NCBI GenBank assembly: GCA_002794775.1
Contig: NBAY01000072.1
Location: forward strand, 62,001-126,000
Source: Porodaedalea pini
Taxonomy: Eukaryota; Basidiomycota; Agaricomycetes; Hymenochaetales; Hymenochaetaceae
DNA: 64,000 nt
Direction of reading: 5' to 3'
Below are positions 22,072-33,100 of the stretch, piece by piece; within the stretch, counting starts at the first letter, position 1; each line of letters opens with the position of its first letter. The notes below the pieces were generated by a model that saw nothing but the letters and a program-made list of their open reading frames with translations, was not told the origin of the DNA and searched no databases. The translations under genes and the position numbers were made by a program.

Positions 22072-24333
22072 TCAATCCCTCTTCCTTCCCCTCCCTCTCC
22101 CCTCCCCATCTCTCGCACCCGCACCCGCACCCGTACCTCCACTCCCACTCGCCCCAGCGCTCGAACTTCTAGTCGACGTCCTCACCCGTCCGCCCGATCC
22201 GCGTCCACGCACCGCACCCTCAAGATACCTCCTCGGCGCATCTACGCCCCGCGGAATAGTCTCTCCGCTTCCCTGTCCGTCGTCGCCATCATCCTCCCCG
22301 CGCACTGACGCCCCGCTCGACGCGCCAGCACCCGCACTCGCTCCTCTCCCCCTCTTTCTATTCGCCCCGCGCCTCCTATCCTTCGACGCGCCCCGTCCCA
22401 CGCCGCCTCCTCCTCCATTTCCTCCGCCTCCACCATTCCCACCACCGCTCCCACTCTCCGGCACTCGCCTCTTCCTCTCCGTCTCCCTAATGTTCACGCG
22501 AATCCCCCACCGACTCAAATGCTTCGTCAACGGCGTGCTCGCCTTGAGTCCAGGGAACTCCTTCGTGCTATACACCGCAAACGCGCCGCCAAAGCACTGC
22601 GCCAGCACCGGCACGTCCGCGCTGCCCGCCGTCCTGCTGAACAAGTCAAAGAACCGGTAGCGTGGGCGGAACAGACCCTCGAGCTTCACGGACAGGTCCG
22701 CGAAGACGAAGTATAGCGCCGGCCTGCCGGAGAGGTCGAGGATGCTGCATGCGTGCGCGTACGATTCGCCGAACAGCACACGCGTGAGCTTGTCGGACTC
22801 GGATGGTGGAGGCAGCGCGTCCGGATCGATCGGCGCGCCGAGCGAGGGCGAGTTCAGCGTATGGAGCGTTGGTACGTGCGTGTTTAGCGTCGGATGCGGA
22901 TGCCGGGCGGGATGTGGGTGGTACGTGTACGGCGACATCGGCGAGATAGGTGATGCTGAGTCCCAACCTCCATCCAGCGGCGACGCTGCGCTCGCCTCCT
23001 CCTCGGCAGCCAGCAAGCTCTCACGCGCCGAGCGCGGCTGCAGCGGGTACACGAAGTCATGCTGTTCATAAGGCGAATACGGCTGCTGGCTCTGCTGGTG
23101 GTGCTGAGTGTTGTGTGGGTGGTGCGGATGCAGCGGCAGCGGCAACGGCAGCGGATGCGTATATTGTCCAAACCCTTGCTGGCTCGGAAACGTCTGCCCG
23201 TGTTCATGCGCATGCAGCGCCAAATTCGCCACTTCCGTCGGACTCGGCGGGATCGTCACCCGATACAAATCCACCAGACAAATGAGTCCACCAATCTCGA
23301 CGTCCTCCGCCGGTATCGCGCGCTCGTGCTGGTGAGGCGTCCCGTGGTGCACGCTCTCGAACAGCTGCAGGGACACGACCGGCGGCGGGTCGAGCGGCCG
23401 ACGGTCCTTGCGCACCGCCCGCCCTTCACCATCTTTCTCTTTCTCTTTCTCTCCACCCAGGTCTCTGTCGTGCTGCTCCCTTTCCCTTTCCCTCTCCTTC
23501 CCCTTCCTCGACCCTACTCCCGTCCCCTCGCCATCCTCCCCGCCATGCGACCCCGACCCCGACCCCGCAGCAGCTGACGACACCGAAGTTGGTGGATCCG
23601 CACACTTCCTCCCCAGATCCGCCTTCTGCACTTCCACAATCTCCGCACGCACCGTCCGGCCCGCAAACGGGCCCGTCGCGAACGTCTTCCATTGTCCGAT
23701 CTCGCTCGTCGTGTGCCGGCGCGCAGCCAGGTTCGTTGGCGAGGGCGGGCGGGTCGTTTCTACGTGTCCAGGTCCGGACGTAGGGACGGAAGCAGACGTG
23801 GGGACGGGAATGGTGTCTTGGTGTGGATGTGCGTGCGTGTGCAGAGAAGACTGGAGGGAAGACATCGGAGGCGGGGCGTACTGCGATTGTGTATTGGCAT
23901 GTGTATTGGCATGTGTACTGGCATAATACGCCGACGCTGGCGTAGTCGAAGGCAAAGGCGGCTCGGGCTCCATATACTCCTCCTGGGCCTGATTCTCCTC
24001 GTACTCCGACGCAGGCGCCGCACTATACTGATGCGCCGCCATGCGCGTCGGCGCAAACGTCGACGGCGGGTAGAACATCCCTCCTCCACCCGTGCCGGCT
24101 TCCGCTGTGTGCGCTAGACCAGGCGCAGGGAGACGCGCCTGGAACTGATGTTGGTGCTGCTGTTCGTACTGCCGCTGGTCTGAATGTGGATGCGTATGCG
24201 CGTGTTCGTGTGCATGAGCACTTGGATGCCGCGGCGCGAGCTCGTCTTCATGGTAGTAATTCGAGTGGTCCGATATGCGCGGAGCGTTCATCGCGCTACT
24301 CGCCAGGACGGAGGGGTTCGTTCGTTGGGTCAT
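22072..24333 (-). CDS. Velvet-domain regulatory protein, 753 aa
   Basis: Intronless frame from ATG 24333 to TGA 22074-22072. Residues 1-220 are low complexity, rich in His/Ala/Pro/Gln. The velvet domain is split. Its first strand region (VRAEIVEVQKADLGRKCA) is at about 226-243, then a ~60 aa Ser/Gly/Lys/Glu insert. RRPLDPPPVVSLQLFE lies at about 308, and LICLVDLYRV follows near 350. A ~150 aa His/Pro-rich insert comes next, and then LTRVLFGE...LFRPRYRFFDLFSR and RWGIRVNIRETERKRR at about 514-623. The tail is Gly/Arg-rich and basic, plausible for nuclear import or nucleic acid contact. Velvet proteins (VeA/VelB/VosA/VelC families) are fungal DNA-binding regulators of development and secondary metabolism. 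Which subfamily this belongs to cannot be settled here. Confidence 0.9.
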   Translation of the reverse strand: MTQRTNPSVLASSAMNAPRISDHSNYYHEDELAPRHPSAHAHEHAHTHPHSDQRQYEQQHQHQFQARLPAPGLAHTAEAGTGGGGMFYPPSTFAPTRMAAHQYSAAPASEYEENQAQEEYMEPEPPLPSTTPASAYYASTHANTHANTQSQYAPPPMSSLQSSLHTHAHPHQDTIPVPTSASVPTSGPGHVETTRPPSPTNLAARRHTTSEIGQWKTFATGPFAGRTVRAEIVEVQKADLGRKCADPPTSVSSAAAGSGSGSHGGEDGEGTGVGSRKGKEREREREQHDRDLGGEKEKEKDGEGRAVRKDRRPLDPPPVVSLQLFESVHHGTPHQHERAIPAEDVEIGGLICLVDLYRVTIPPSPTEVANLALHAHEHGQTFPSQQGFGQYTHPLPLPLPLHPHHPHNTQHHQQSQQPYSPYEQHDFVYPLQPRSARESLLAAEEEASAASPLDGGWDSASPISPMSPYTYHPHPARHPHPTLNTHVPTLHTLNSPSLGAPIDPDALPPPSESDKLTRVLFGESYAHACSILDLSGRPALYFVFADLSVKLEGLFRPRYRFFDLFSRTAGSADVPVLAQCFGGAFAVYSTKEFPGLKASTPLTKHLSRWGIRVNIRETERKRRVPESGSGGGNGGGGGNGGGGGVGRGASKDRRRGANRKRGRGASAGAGASSGASVRGEDDGDDGQGSGETIPRGVDAPRRYLEGAVRGRGSGGRVRTSTRSSSAGASGSGGTGAGAGARDGEGRGRGRKRD

Positions 24334-24981
24334 GTTGTGTTTATCTTTCTTATCCTAGTTTCGCGCGAGGACTCTCGGGTGGACAGGCTGCGAGGTGTAT
24401 AGATGCGTTAGGGGGATAGAGTTGAACGAGAATGATCGAGGAGACAGATATTGGCACGTACGCAAGAGCGAGCGCACGTCGAAAATGAGCGGCTTATTTA
24501 TTTGTTTTACGTTGCGAGCTGCCTTGCACGTCGAAACCAAACGAAAAAGAGAGGAATAAGGATTAGAGTGAAGCACCCCGTCTGACTCCAACACCGCTCC
24601 GACGTCGGGAATGAGGGTGACTCACGAGAAGGTCGATGGCTGGTTCGACTTGGCTGCGATGGCCGAATCGCCAACCTGAGTTCCGAGGCTTGTTGACGAG
24701 GACGAACTACTGTGCTGACCTAGAACACGCGCCGCGCCGTCTTTTCAGCGTGCGGTTTATGCGTGCAGAATATCTATATTTATAATCGGGAAGAGAGAAA
24801 AGAGTCAGTAAGCGATAATAGATATACGACGCTGCCGCCGCCATCGTGTAAATTGAGCACCAACGCCGGTGCGGACACACGCGTCCCGGACTGATCAATT
24901 TTATAATATTTTATAGAACCGGCGGGATCTGCCAGAAGATAGAAGCGGAGATGTCGGCATGGGTGGCACGGCAACACGGAC
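24334..24981. other. Upstream region of velvet gene, no gene seen
   Basis: About 650 bp probably holding the velvet promoter and 5' UTR. A TATATTTATAATC stretch at about 24773-24786 is TATA-like. Short frames on both strands are unsupported. Confidence 0.35.
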
Positions 24982-25828
24982 GGGGACCAGGAGATGGGAG
25001 ACGGGCAGATGGGGGCGCAGGTGGCCAGTGCGGTGCGCGGGCGATGCAGATGGCAAGCAACAATCGAGCATCGCGTGTAAATAGAGAGAAAAGCGAGACT
25101 CACGAGGAGGAGGACGTCGTTGAGGTCGCAGGCGGGCGAGTGGTAGTGGGAATAAATGGAGAAGAGGAGGAGAGGGCGAGTACTCGGAGGGGATGGTGGT
25201 GAGTGGAGGACGACGGCTGCAGAGCTGAGGTCCGGGAAATGGGCTCTCTATATTATGTAATAAAGATACTCCCGTCCCCACTTTGCTTCCGCTATTTCAA
25301 TGCAGAGTTCATCAATAACAACACATTGACCACCATTGAGGCCTTTTCTCCGACACTTATTAGTGAATATATGCACGTATTAGGCCGCAAGTAATGAGTA
25401 GACACGGTATTTTATTGCAAGTCTGAAGAGCTGCACTCCAATTAGTATAACTTGGGGCATTTGTCCTTCCAATATGAGCTTGCATTAAGAGCGCAGGATT
25501 CAAGTTCAAGTCTCGTATGCTTACCTAGAGTGATATATGCCAGTTCCACTAGTACTAGTGTTTACCCCTAGCCTGATTTTAGATTCCCGTTTGCGGCCAA
25601 ATTCGAATTTAGATGAAAGAATGGATGCCTCTTTTGTTTTGACCCGTGTTATAGCACCACTGCAATATCACCATCTACAGCAAAGGCGGTTTGCTATGCA
25701 GCTACAGCTCGATGATACAATGTGAATTTGTGGCGGCACGTCGCCTCAAATGCATTCACGAAGACTTACAAATTCTTCGGCCGGAAACAAAGTGACATAG
25801 ATAGCAAAATGAAAGATATCGCAAACGG

Positions 25829-25835
25829 TATAAAA
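25829..25835 (+). promoter_or_regulatory. TATA box of dsRBD-like gene A
   Basis: TATAAAA, 76 bp before the ATG, inside a block (GGTATAAAACCAGCAAACAG) conserved in copies B and C. Confidence 0.6.
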
Positions 25836-25910
25836 CCAGCAAACAGCTCCTCTGCCTTTTTTCCAATCAGCAGCAGATTATCACTCGCTTCATACTTGCA
25901 ATTCGAGACA

Positions 25911-27104
25911 ATGCCAGATAAAAATCCAAGGAAGAGAACATCCGGCTCAAAAAAAGGGGGTCAAGGGAAGAGAAGTCGTACGGAAGGGTCTCAGGGTGCC
26001 CATCTAGAGCGTACAGACCTTACTGGATGGAGGGAACTCACTCGGAACTTCCAGGGAGACGACCAGGTCGCCGATCTCGCCAGAAGTATGTTGCAGCGAA
26101 TTTTTTGATAGGCCCATTGCTCATTGTGTTCATATCGTCTATCCACGTCATCCAGAGGTGGCAAAACCTCGCGAAACTGTAGAGACTGCCAAGATGTTCT
26201 ACCACACCCCCAAAACAAAGGAAGACCAGGGCATAAGAAATCTGGCCCCTGGCATGTACACCATTAAATGTACGTACACTGAGTCATTGACACATACACC
26301 CATCCTTTCCGAACCTGCTATTTATTTTTAATTACTCCTTTCATCCTCATCAACTCGGACAGTCACGAAACCGGGAGGAGAAGATACTCTTCAGGTCGCG
26401 ATAGGTCACGGCAAGACCATGAAGGATGCCGCACTGGATTGCCGGGACGATCTCGTGGCGTACTACGGGGAAAGGGTCACTACCAGTTTGCTTAATGATA
26501 TACAAGGGAGTCAACAGAAGGGAAGGCGTAGATCCGCAACCCCAAAGCCTCAGGATGCTCATCCAGACGATCACGAATGGGAAACAATCGATGCGGACTT
26601 CTGTGGAGATGAACAGGTCCTCGATCTCGCCAAAAGTATGTTGCATTGAAAATTTTTAATAGGCCCATTGCTCATGGTGTTCATATCGTCTATCCGCGTC
26701 ATCCAGAAGTAGCAAATACACCCGCTTTAAAGGATATCAAGATCTCCTACAACGAAATCCGAGGGCAACCCGTCACACTCCCAGGCTATGGAACAGAATA
26801 TCACCAAACTGAAACATATTCTGTTAAATGTATGTACACTAAGTCACTGACGTATATGCCCCCTCTGATCCCTCCTTTCCGTTCCTGCTACTATTTATTT
26901 TTCACTGCTCCTTTTCATTCTCATCTTCATTGCCCAGTCGAGAAAAAGGGAGAAGAACAGATTGTCGCGATGGGTCAAAGCAGGCACATAAGGGATGCCG
27001 CATTGGATTGCCGGCCCGGTCTCGAGAAGAAGTACGAGAAAGAGATCGTGGCTGGATTGTTTTCGCATATGCAACGTATAGATTCTGCCGAATTCGATAT
27101 ATAG
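25911..27104 (+). CDS. 283-aa protein with two dsRBD-like repeats (copy A)
   Basis: Exons 25911-26085, 26156-26269, 26363-26635, 26707-26829 and 26938-27104; introns of 70, 93, 71 and 108 nt with GTATGT/GTACGT donors and CAG acceptors, all phase 1. The sum is 852 nt with no stop. After a Lys-rich head there are two repeats, each encoded by an exon pair: W..L...F..D.Q..DLA.KVA, a beta-like stretch, ..Y.IKF.., then VAIGHGKTMKDAALDCRDDL in the first and a diverged counterpart in the second. The helix-strand-strand-strand-helix order and the G.G.....AA pattern resemble a double-stranded RNA-binding domain. That is inference. Introns 1 and 3 are unusually conserved and stay open in one frame, which can mislead ORF callers. 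Function unknown. Confidence 0.65.
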
Positions 27105-27387
27105 AATACAAACTGGGATAGTATATGTAGATGTAATGAAAGGGATGTTACTTATTAAATGTTAGAGACACTTACCTCAGTCTTGTAGGTGCCCGTATGT
27201 GGCTACACACCATATAGATGTTCGTCATGACCTGCGTGATTTAGCCAACGTGTAATCAACTCAAGGCTCCTACATCGTGACCATCACAAATACTGCTTTT
27301 CTTTGCCTACTCGGGGTTCAAGCATCAGCTCCATCAGCTCTCTAAATCTAAGATATAGCATCTATGCACATTTTCTTATGACCCCAC

Positions 27388-28291
27388 AGACACACATGAC
27401 CCTCCACTCGAGTCAGAATTCACCCAGTTAGATTATGAAACCTACCAAAAAGTTTCTCACAAAACATATGGAGCGAACAATGAGGTGTCCACTCCCAGTA
27501 TCAGTGAAGCAGCTAGAAAGGCCAGCGTGAATCCAAAACGAAACAAGAAGGGCAATAGCAATAGCGAAGTGGTACCTGCAGCTGTAGTTGCACCCAGCAG
27601 AGATCCAAACAAGCTGATGTGTTTCCCGCTGCTGCCTCAGGACGGAGCTAAACCGGCGGAGACGCCCAAATTTGACAAGAAACTGATCTCTAACAGAGCA
27701 CTAACGAACTCGGATTTGAATACGACTGTGACGAAAGCTTTGACCCTGACCCTGACCCTGACCCCGACTCTGACTCCGGGTCAGAGTCAGTACTCCGCCG
27801 CACAAGCAAGCCTACAGAAGATCCACTCCACAATGGGCACAAGATCTTCTACACTCAGGACATTGGGCATGCCAGATCATACCTCTTAGTCATAAGTAAG
27901 TCCATCCCATCCCCGCTCTCCTATCTTGACCTGTCGCATCTCCCACATCATCCGTCTTCAATTCCAGATCGCATTCTCGCCATAACTATCACCAACCCAG
28001 ACATGAAATACAGTCACCAAACACCCCAGATCCCCTGCAGCCGAGACCATCGCATCCGAATACGCCATCACCATCCGCGCCGTGATCCCCAAGTGCGAGT
28101 CCGCCTTCCAGCTGTTCATCAGTGAGAATACGAGCATGAGCGCCTGGGAGACCATTTCCGGATGGTTCCCCGTGAATAAGGCGAGGCGGGAACTAAGGCA
28201 GCATTTTCTGCTTGTCTTATATTTATCGTCTGTACTGGAGAATGGAAGTCAGGAGCTAAGACTTGATACTCATGTTTTCAAATTACCTTGA
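27388..28291 (+). CDS. Second gene of the tandem unit, unknown function (copy A)
   Basis: The last two exons are well supported: 27697-27895 and 28014-28291, joined by intron 27896-28013 (GTAAGT...ATACAG) with matching phase. The first of these encodes an acidic stretch with an Asp-Pro repeat (GACCCT repeated at about 27753-27775) and a KIFYTQDIGHARSYL segment. The last encodes a 92-residue helical C-terminus (AETIASEYAITIRAVIPKCE, later ENTSMSAWETISGWF). An upstream exon from about 27388 (DPPLESEFTQLDYETY) is open, but its donor could not be fixed. Copies exist in units B and C. No family recognised. Confidence 0.45.
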
Positions 28292-29237
28292 TGAGCAAAG
28301 AAATACAGATTGTAGCCTCTACCCGTACTTTTTCTTACGTCGCCGACTCTAATTCGCACCTCCTGCTTTTATTCTACACTCTTTACACGATCTTTCTACC
28401 ATCATAAGAGAAAATGTCTGTTATATTTATTGGTTTTCGAAGCAAAGGTCTAGATCTAGTATCTACCGACTGCTGTGGAGCAACCATCAAAGAATGCAAA
28501 ACAAAGGCAAGAAAGAATTCAGTGCGGTTTATTATAGGGTTGGGATTAGGAGATGGGAGATGGGCAGTTGGAGGCGCAGGTGGCCAGTGCGGTGCGCGCG
28601 CGATGCAGATGACAAGCAACAAGCGAGTATCGCACGTAAATAGAGATAAAAGTTGTTGAGGTCGCTGGCGGGCGAGTACTATAGAGGAGGACAGTGCGAG
28701 TAGGAGGGGATGGTGGTGAGTGGAGGACGACGGCTGTAGAGCTGACTCTGCTGAGGTCGGGAAATGGGCTCTCTATATTATATAATAAAGGTACTCCCGT
28801 CCCCACCTTGCTTCCGCCATTTCTATTTCAATGCGGAGTTCATCAATAACAACAAAAAGGACAAGTCTCCTGAGTTCACCACCATTCGAGTCCTTTCTCC
28901 AAAGCAATATGCATGTATTAGGCTGCAAGCAATGAGTAGACACGGTATTTTATTGCAAGTCTGAAGAGCTGGACTCCAATTAGTATGACTTGGCGCTTGC
29001 ATTTGCCCTTCCAATATGGGCTTGGATTAAGAGCGGAGGATTCAAGTTCAAGTCTCGTATGCTTACCTAGAGTGACATATGCCGGCTTCAATATAAACAC
29101 TAGTACTAGTACTAGTGTTCACTGCTAGCCTGATTTTTAGATACCCCGTTTGCAGTCAGATTTGAATTTAGATGAAAGAACAGATGCCATTTTTGTTTTG
29201 AGTCATGTTAGAGCACCACTGCAATATCACCATCTAC

Positions 29238-29878
29238 TAGGGTTCCGCAGCGTACCATATACGGGTACGATCGTATTTTGTGCACCGGGCACGGATGCGA
29301 ACCGTATAATACAGACTGCATTTTACCTATTTCTACTGGAAGGCGGTTACGCTGAGCCGTATACGTAGTATACAGTCGTAAGTACGGACCAATATTCAAA
29401 GGCTGTGAAATATCCTTTTTTTGGCTAGTCAATTGAACTGTCATATAATTTGAGGGATGTTTAATGGCTTTAATTATTAAAACAAGTTCTTACCCCACTT
29501 TGGGGGTTATGCCGGTCTGCTGTGCTGCATACCACATCATGTGCATCTCAAACCTTACTTCTTGTACATGTATTTAAATGCAAAATTTAATCTAAGGATA
29601 CAAAAGTGACATCTGAGTCAACATTCTGAATGTAGTAGGTAGATATGGTAAACATTTGGGACAGATGCTGAACATTTATGATTAACTAATGCACTAAATT
29701 TACCTATATCAGTATATATGCCGTATACTCTGTATACAGCCATATTGTACAACATATATATGGTTTACGGCCTGTACAAAACGGCCTGTATTTTCGAGCT
29801 TCATATCCAATACGCTTGTGGTCGTTACCGTATACGAGGGGACCGTAATCGTAATTTACAGTACGCTGCAGAACCCTA
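29238..29878. mobile_element. hAT-type MITE, 641 bp, 8 bp target duplication
   Basis: The ends TAGGGTTCCGCAGCGTAC and GTACGCTGCAGAACCCTA are inverted. Perfect 8 bp duplication CCATCTAC at 29230-29237 and 29879-29886. Unit copies A (25671) and C (about 40490) have the uninterrupted site. Many CCGTATA/TATACGG motifs lie near both ends, as in hAT subterminal repeats. No coding capacity. Confidence 0.8.
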
Positions 29879-30026
29879 CCATCTACAGCAAAGGCAGTTT
29901 GCTATGCAGCTACAGCTTGATAATACAATATGAATTTGTGGCAGCACATCGCCTCAAATGCATTCACCAATACTTCGGCCAGAAACAAAGTGACATAGAT
30001 AGCAAAATGAAAGATATTGCAAATGG

Positions 30027-30033
30027 TATAAAA
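30027..30033 (+). promoter_or_regulatory. TATA box of dsRBD-like gene B
   Basis: TATAAAA, 75 bp before the ATG, in the block conserved among copies. Confidence 0.6.
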
Positions 30034-30107
30034 CCAGCAAACAGCTCCTCTGCCTTTTTTCCAATCAGCAGCAGATCATCACTCACTTTTATACTTGCAA
30101 ATCGACA

Positions 30108-33100
30108 ATGTCAGGGAATCCAAACAAGAGACCACCCAAGTCACCAAAAGGGGGTCAAGAGAAGAAAGGTCGTAGATCCGGACCAACAGGCCTAGGGCAG
30201 CTACAGCGTACTTCTGTTGGTGGATGGGAAAAACTCGAAGACAAGCAACTTGCTGATCTCATCAACAGTATGTTGCAGTGAAATTTCTTAATAGGCCCAT
30301 TGCACATGGTGTTCATATCTTCTATCCACGTCATCCAGAAGTGGCCGCTTTAGAGAAGATGAAGATCTACTACCACACACCAGAAACAAAGATAGCCGCA
30401 AAGAGAAATCCAGTCGGTCATGATGACATGTGCTCCATTAAATGTATGTACACCCCTTCTGATCCATCCTTCTTGAACCTGCTATTTATTTTTAATTACT
30501 CCTTTTCATCCTCATCAACTTGGGCAGTCGTGATCGCGCAAGGAAAAAGTATGTACAAGGTCATGATAGGTCATGGCAAGACCATGAACGATGCCGCACT
30601 GGATTGCCGGGATGGTCTCGAGGCGTACTTTGGGAAAGAGGACACTGATGAATTGCTTTTGAATATACAAAAGAGTGATTTTGGGAAAAAGGACACTGGT
30701 GGATTGCTTTCGGATATAAAAAAGAGGCACTTCGAGAAAGAGGTCACTGGTGGATTGCCTTCGAATATACAAGAGAGTCATGGTCAACAGAAGGGAATCC
30801 ATAGATCCGTAACTCCAAAGCCTCAGGATGCTCATCCAGGCGATGACAAATGGAAAGAACTCACTGGAGACTTCAAAGAAGACACCCAGCTTGCCGATCT
30901 CGTCAAAAGTATGTTGCAGCAAAATTTTTTGATAGGCACATTGTGTTAGGCGGGAGCCCGGGAGACGACTCGGACTGGGCAGGCCTCGGCTGACTGTTGT
31001 CTGGGACGTGCTATACTCGAGTGGGTACTCGGACACACTGTACTCAGGCTAGGTTGTCGTGGAGGTAAGAGGATTAATACAAGACTAAACTAATACAAGA
31101 GGGACGAGTCTCACCTAGGTCGTCGTGGAGGTAAGAGGAAAAGCAGAACAAGGAGTTCATGCGATTCCTGAGACCTTATATAGCGACGACCGTGAGACTA
31201 TATTACCTAACATTACATAACAAGCAGGAATGGAACGAATGAAGGTCATGTGGAGGGAGTGTGGGAAGTGATTGGAAAGATGATTAAAGATAATGAAAAG
31301 GAGTGATTAAAAGAAAAGGAAAAGGAAAAGGGGAAATAAAGAAAAGGGGAAGTTCAAGTTCTAACATTACCCCCCCTTCAAGGCTGGGCATCCCGACCAG
31401 CCATGATCATGGTCGTCAGGCTCAGTGTTGACGAAGAGCGGGCGAAGTCGTGAGCGAGGAATGTCGAGTTTGCGAGGGGCACCAGGGTGTTTGAGGTAGA
31501 ACTCAGCGATCGCCTCCTTTGCGTTCTCGCCGAAGTCCGTCTCTGGTTGCCAGGTCGGTTCGTTGTACCCGACCCACTTGACGAGGTACTGTAGTTTACC
31601 TCGGTGCAGACGTGAGTCAATGACCTCCTTGACCTCATATTCTTCCTCATTGTCGACGATTTCCGGTGGCGGCAGTGGCGGCTGTCTCTGGCTTTCGAAG
31701 GATGGTTCAATGGCAGGTTTGAGTAGAGCCTCATTGAAGACGGGGTGGACCTTCTTCCATCACTTTGGGAGTTTGAGCTTGTACGCGCTTGCTCCAATCT
31801 TGTCAATGATGTCGAAGGGACCATACCATTTGTCGGTGAGTTTCTTTGTGGGCGAGTCGGTGCTGATGTTGCGCCCATCGAGGAAAACCTTATCGCCAGC
31901 CTTGTACTCAACCGATGCTCCTGCCGTTCGGTCATGGTAGCGTTTCATGTCTTCAGCCGCCTTGACCAGATTGTCTTTAGCCACGCGGTGAGTCTCCTTT
32001 CGTGAATTCTTCCGCTGACATGTTGGCAGAGGAAGTTCGTATGGTGTCGAAGCTCATAGGGTGACGTCCGGTGTTCGCGTAGAAGGGTGACATCTTCATC
32101 GCCGAGTGTTTGCAGTTATTGTAAGCGAACTCTGCGAGGGGGAGCCAGTCTTTCCAATCCGATTGCCGATGGTCAACAAAGAGCCGGAGATACTGTTCGA
32201 GCTCTTGGTTGACACGTTCCGTCTGACCATCCGTTTGTGGGTGGTATGCTGTTGAAGGGTTGCCTTTGATGTGCAGGAGTTTGTACAGCTCTTTCATCAT
32301 CGACGCATCAAACTGCATGCCTCTGTCGTGGATGATCTTTTTTGGTAGTCCATGGAGGCGGAAGACGTGGTCGCGGTACAACTGGGCCATGCCTTCTGCT
32401 GACAATTTCGTTGTTGTCAGGATTGCGTGCATCTGCTTCGAGAACCTGTCCACAAAGACGCAGATCGCGTTGTGTCCTTTGGAGTCTGGGAGCTCTCCAA
32501 TTAGGTCGACCGTGATGATTTCCCAAGGGCCCTCAGGGACAGCATTTGGATGGAGTGGTCTCGACCTCGACGCTCTTAAGGCTTTCGTCCATTGACAACG
32601 GTTGCATCCTCGGACGTATACTTGGATGTCAGAGAACATCGACGCCCACCAGAAATCGCGACGGACGAGCTCTACTGTCTTTGATGCTCCCGGATGACCG
32701 GCCAGGACCGAGTCGTGGCATTCTCATAACACGGCCTCCTTCATCGTCAATGGAACATATACCTTGCCTTTCATTCGCCACAACCCATCTACTTCCGTCA
32801 TGTTCGTCGGCCTCTCCGACTTGTCCTGCACCCTCTGTGCTTCACCCACTTGTTCCACCACCTCATCGCACAATGTTCGCACTACTCCTTGGTTCAGCCA
32901 CTTGTCCTTGATGAATACGACGCCATCGTTGTCATCCTTGCCCTGATTATACCCCGCCATGCACGATAGCAGGTTGGCCTTGCCCATCGTCTTCCCCGAT
33001 TTGTGTTCGAGATGGAAGTCGAATTCTTCAAGTTCGGTCCGCCAGTGAGCTTGACGATAGCTCAGCTTCTGTGCCGACCTGAAGTAGGTAAGGTTGGCGT

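Larger units (their letters stand above)
24982..28540 (+). repeat. Tandem unit copy A (dsRBD-like gene plus second gene)
   Basis: The first of three direct copies of a ~3.5 kb unit. All begin with a GGGGACCAGGAGATGGGAGA-type segment (24982, 28541 variant, 38914) and share the sequence around ATGGGCTCTCTATATTATGT, the gene promoter, both genes and the downstream spacer. This is the least disturbed copy. Confidence 0.8.

Noticed and set aside
22519..24117. Long frames opposite the velvet gene
   Set aside because: They arise from GC- and repeat-rich coding sequence on the other strand; the Arg/His-rich products are unsupported.
26646..26710. Open frame reading RPIAHGVHIVYPRHPEV as a protein segment
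   Set aside because: It lies between GTATGT and a CATCCAG acceptor. Only removal of the 70-71 nt keeps the flanking exons in phase in all copies, so it is intron.
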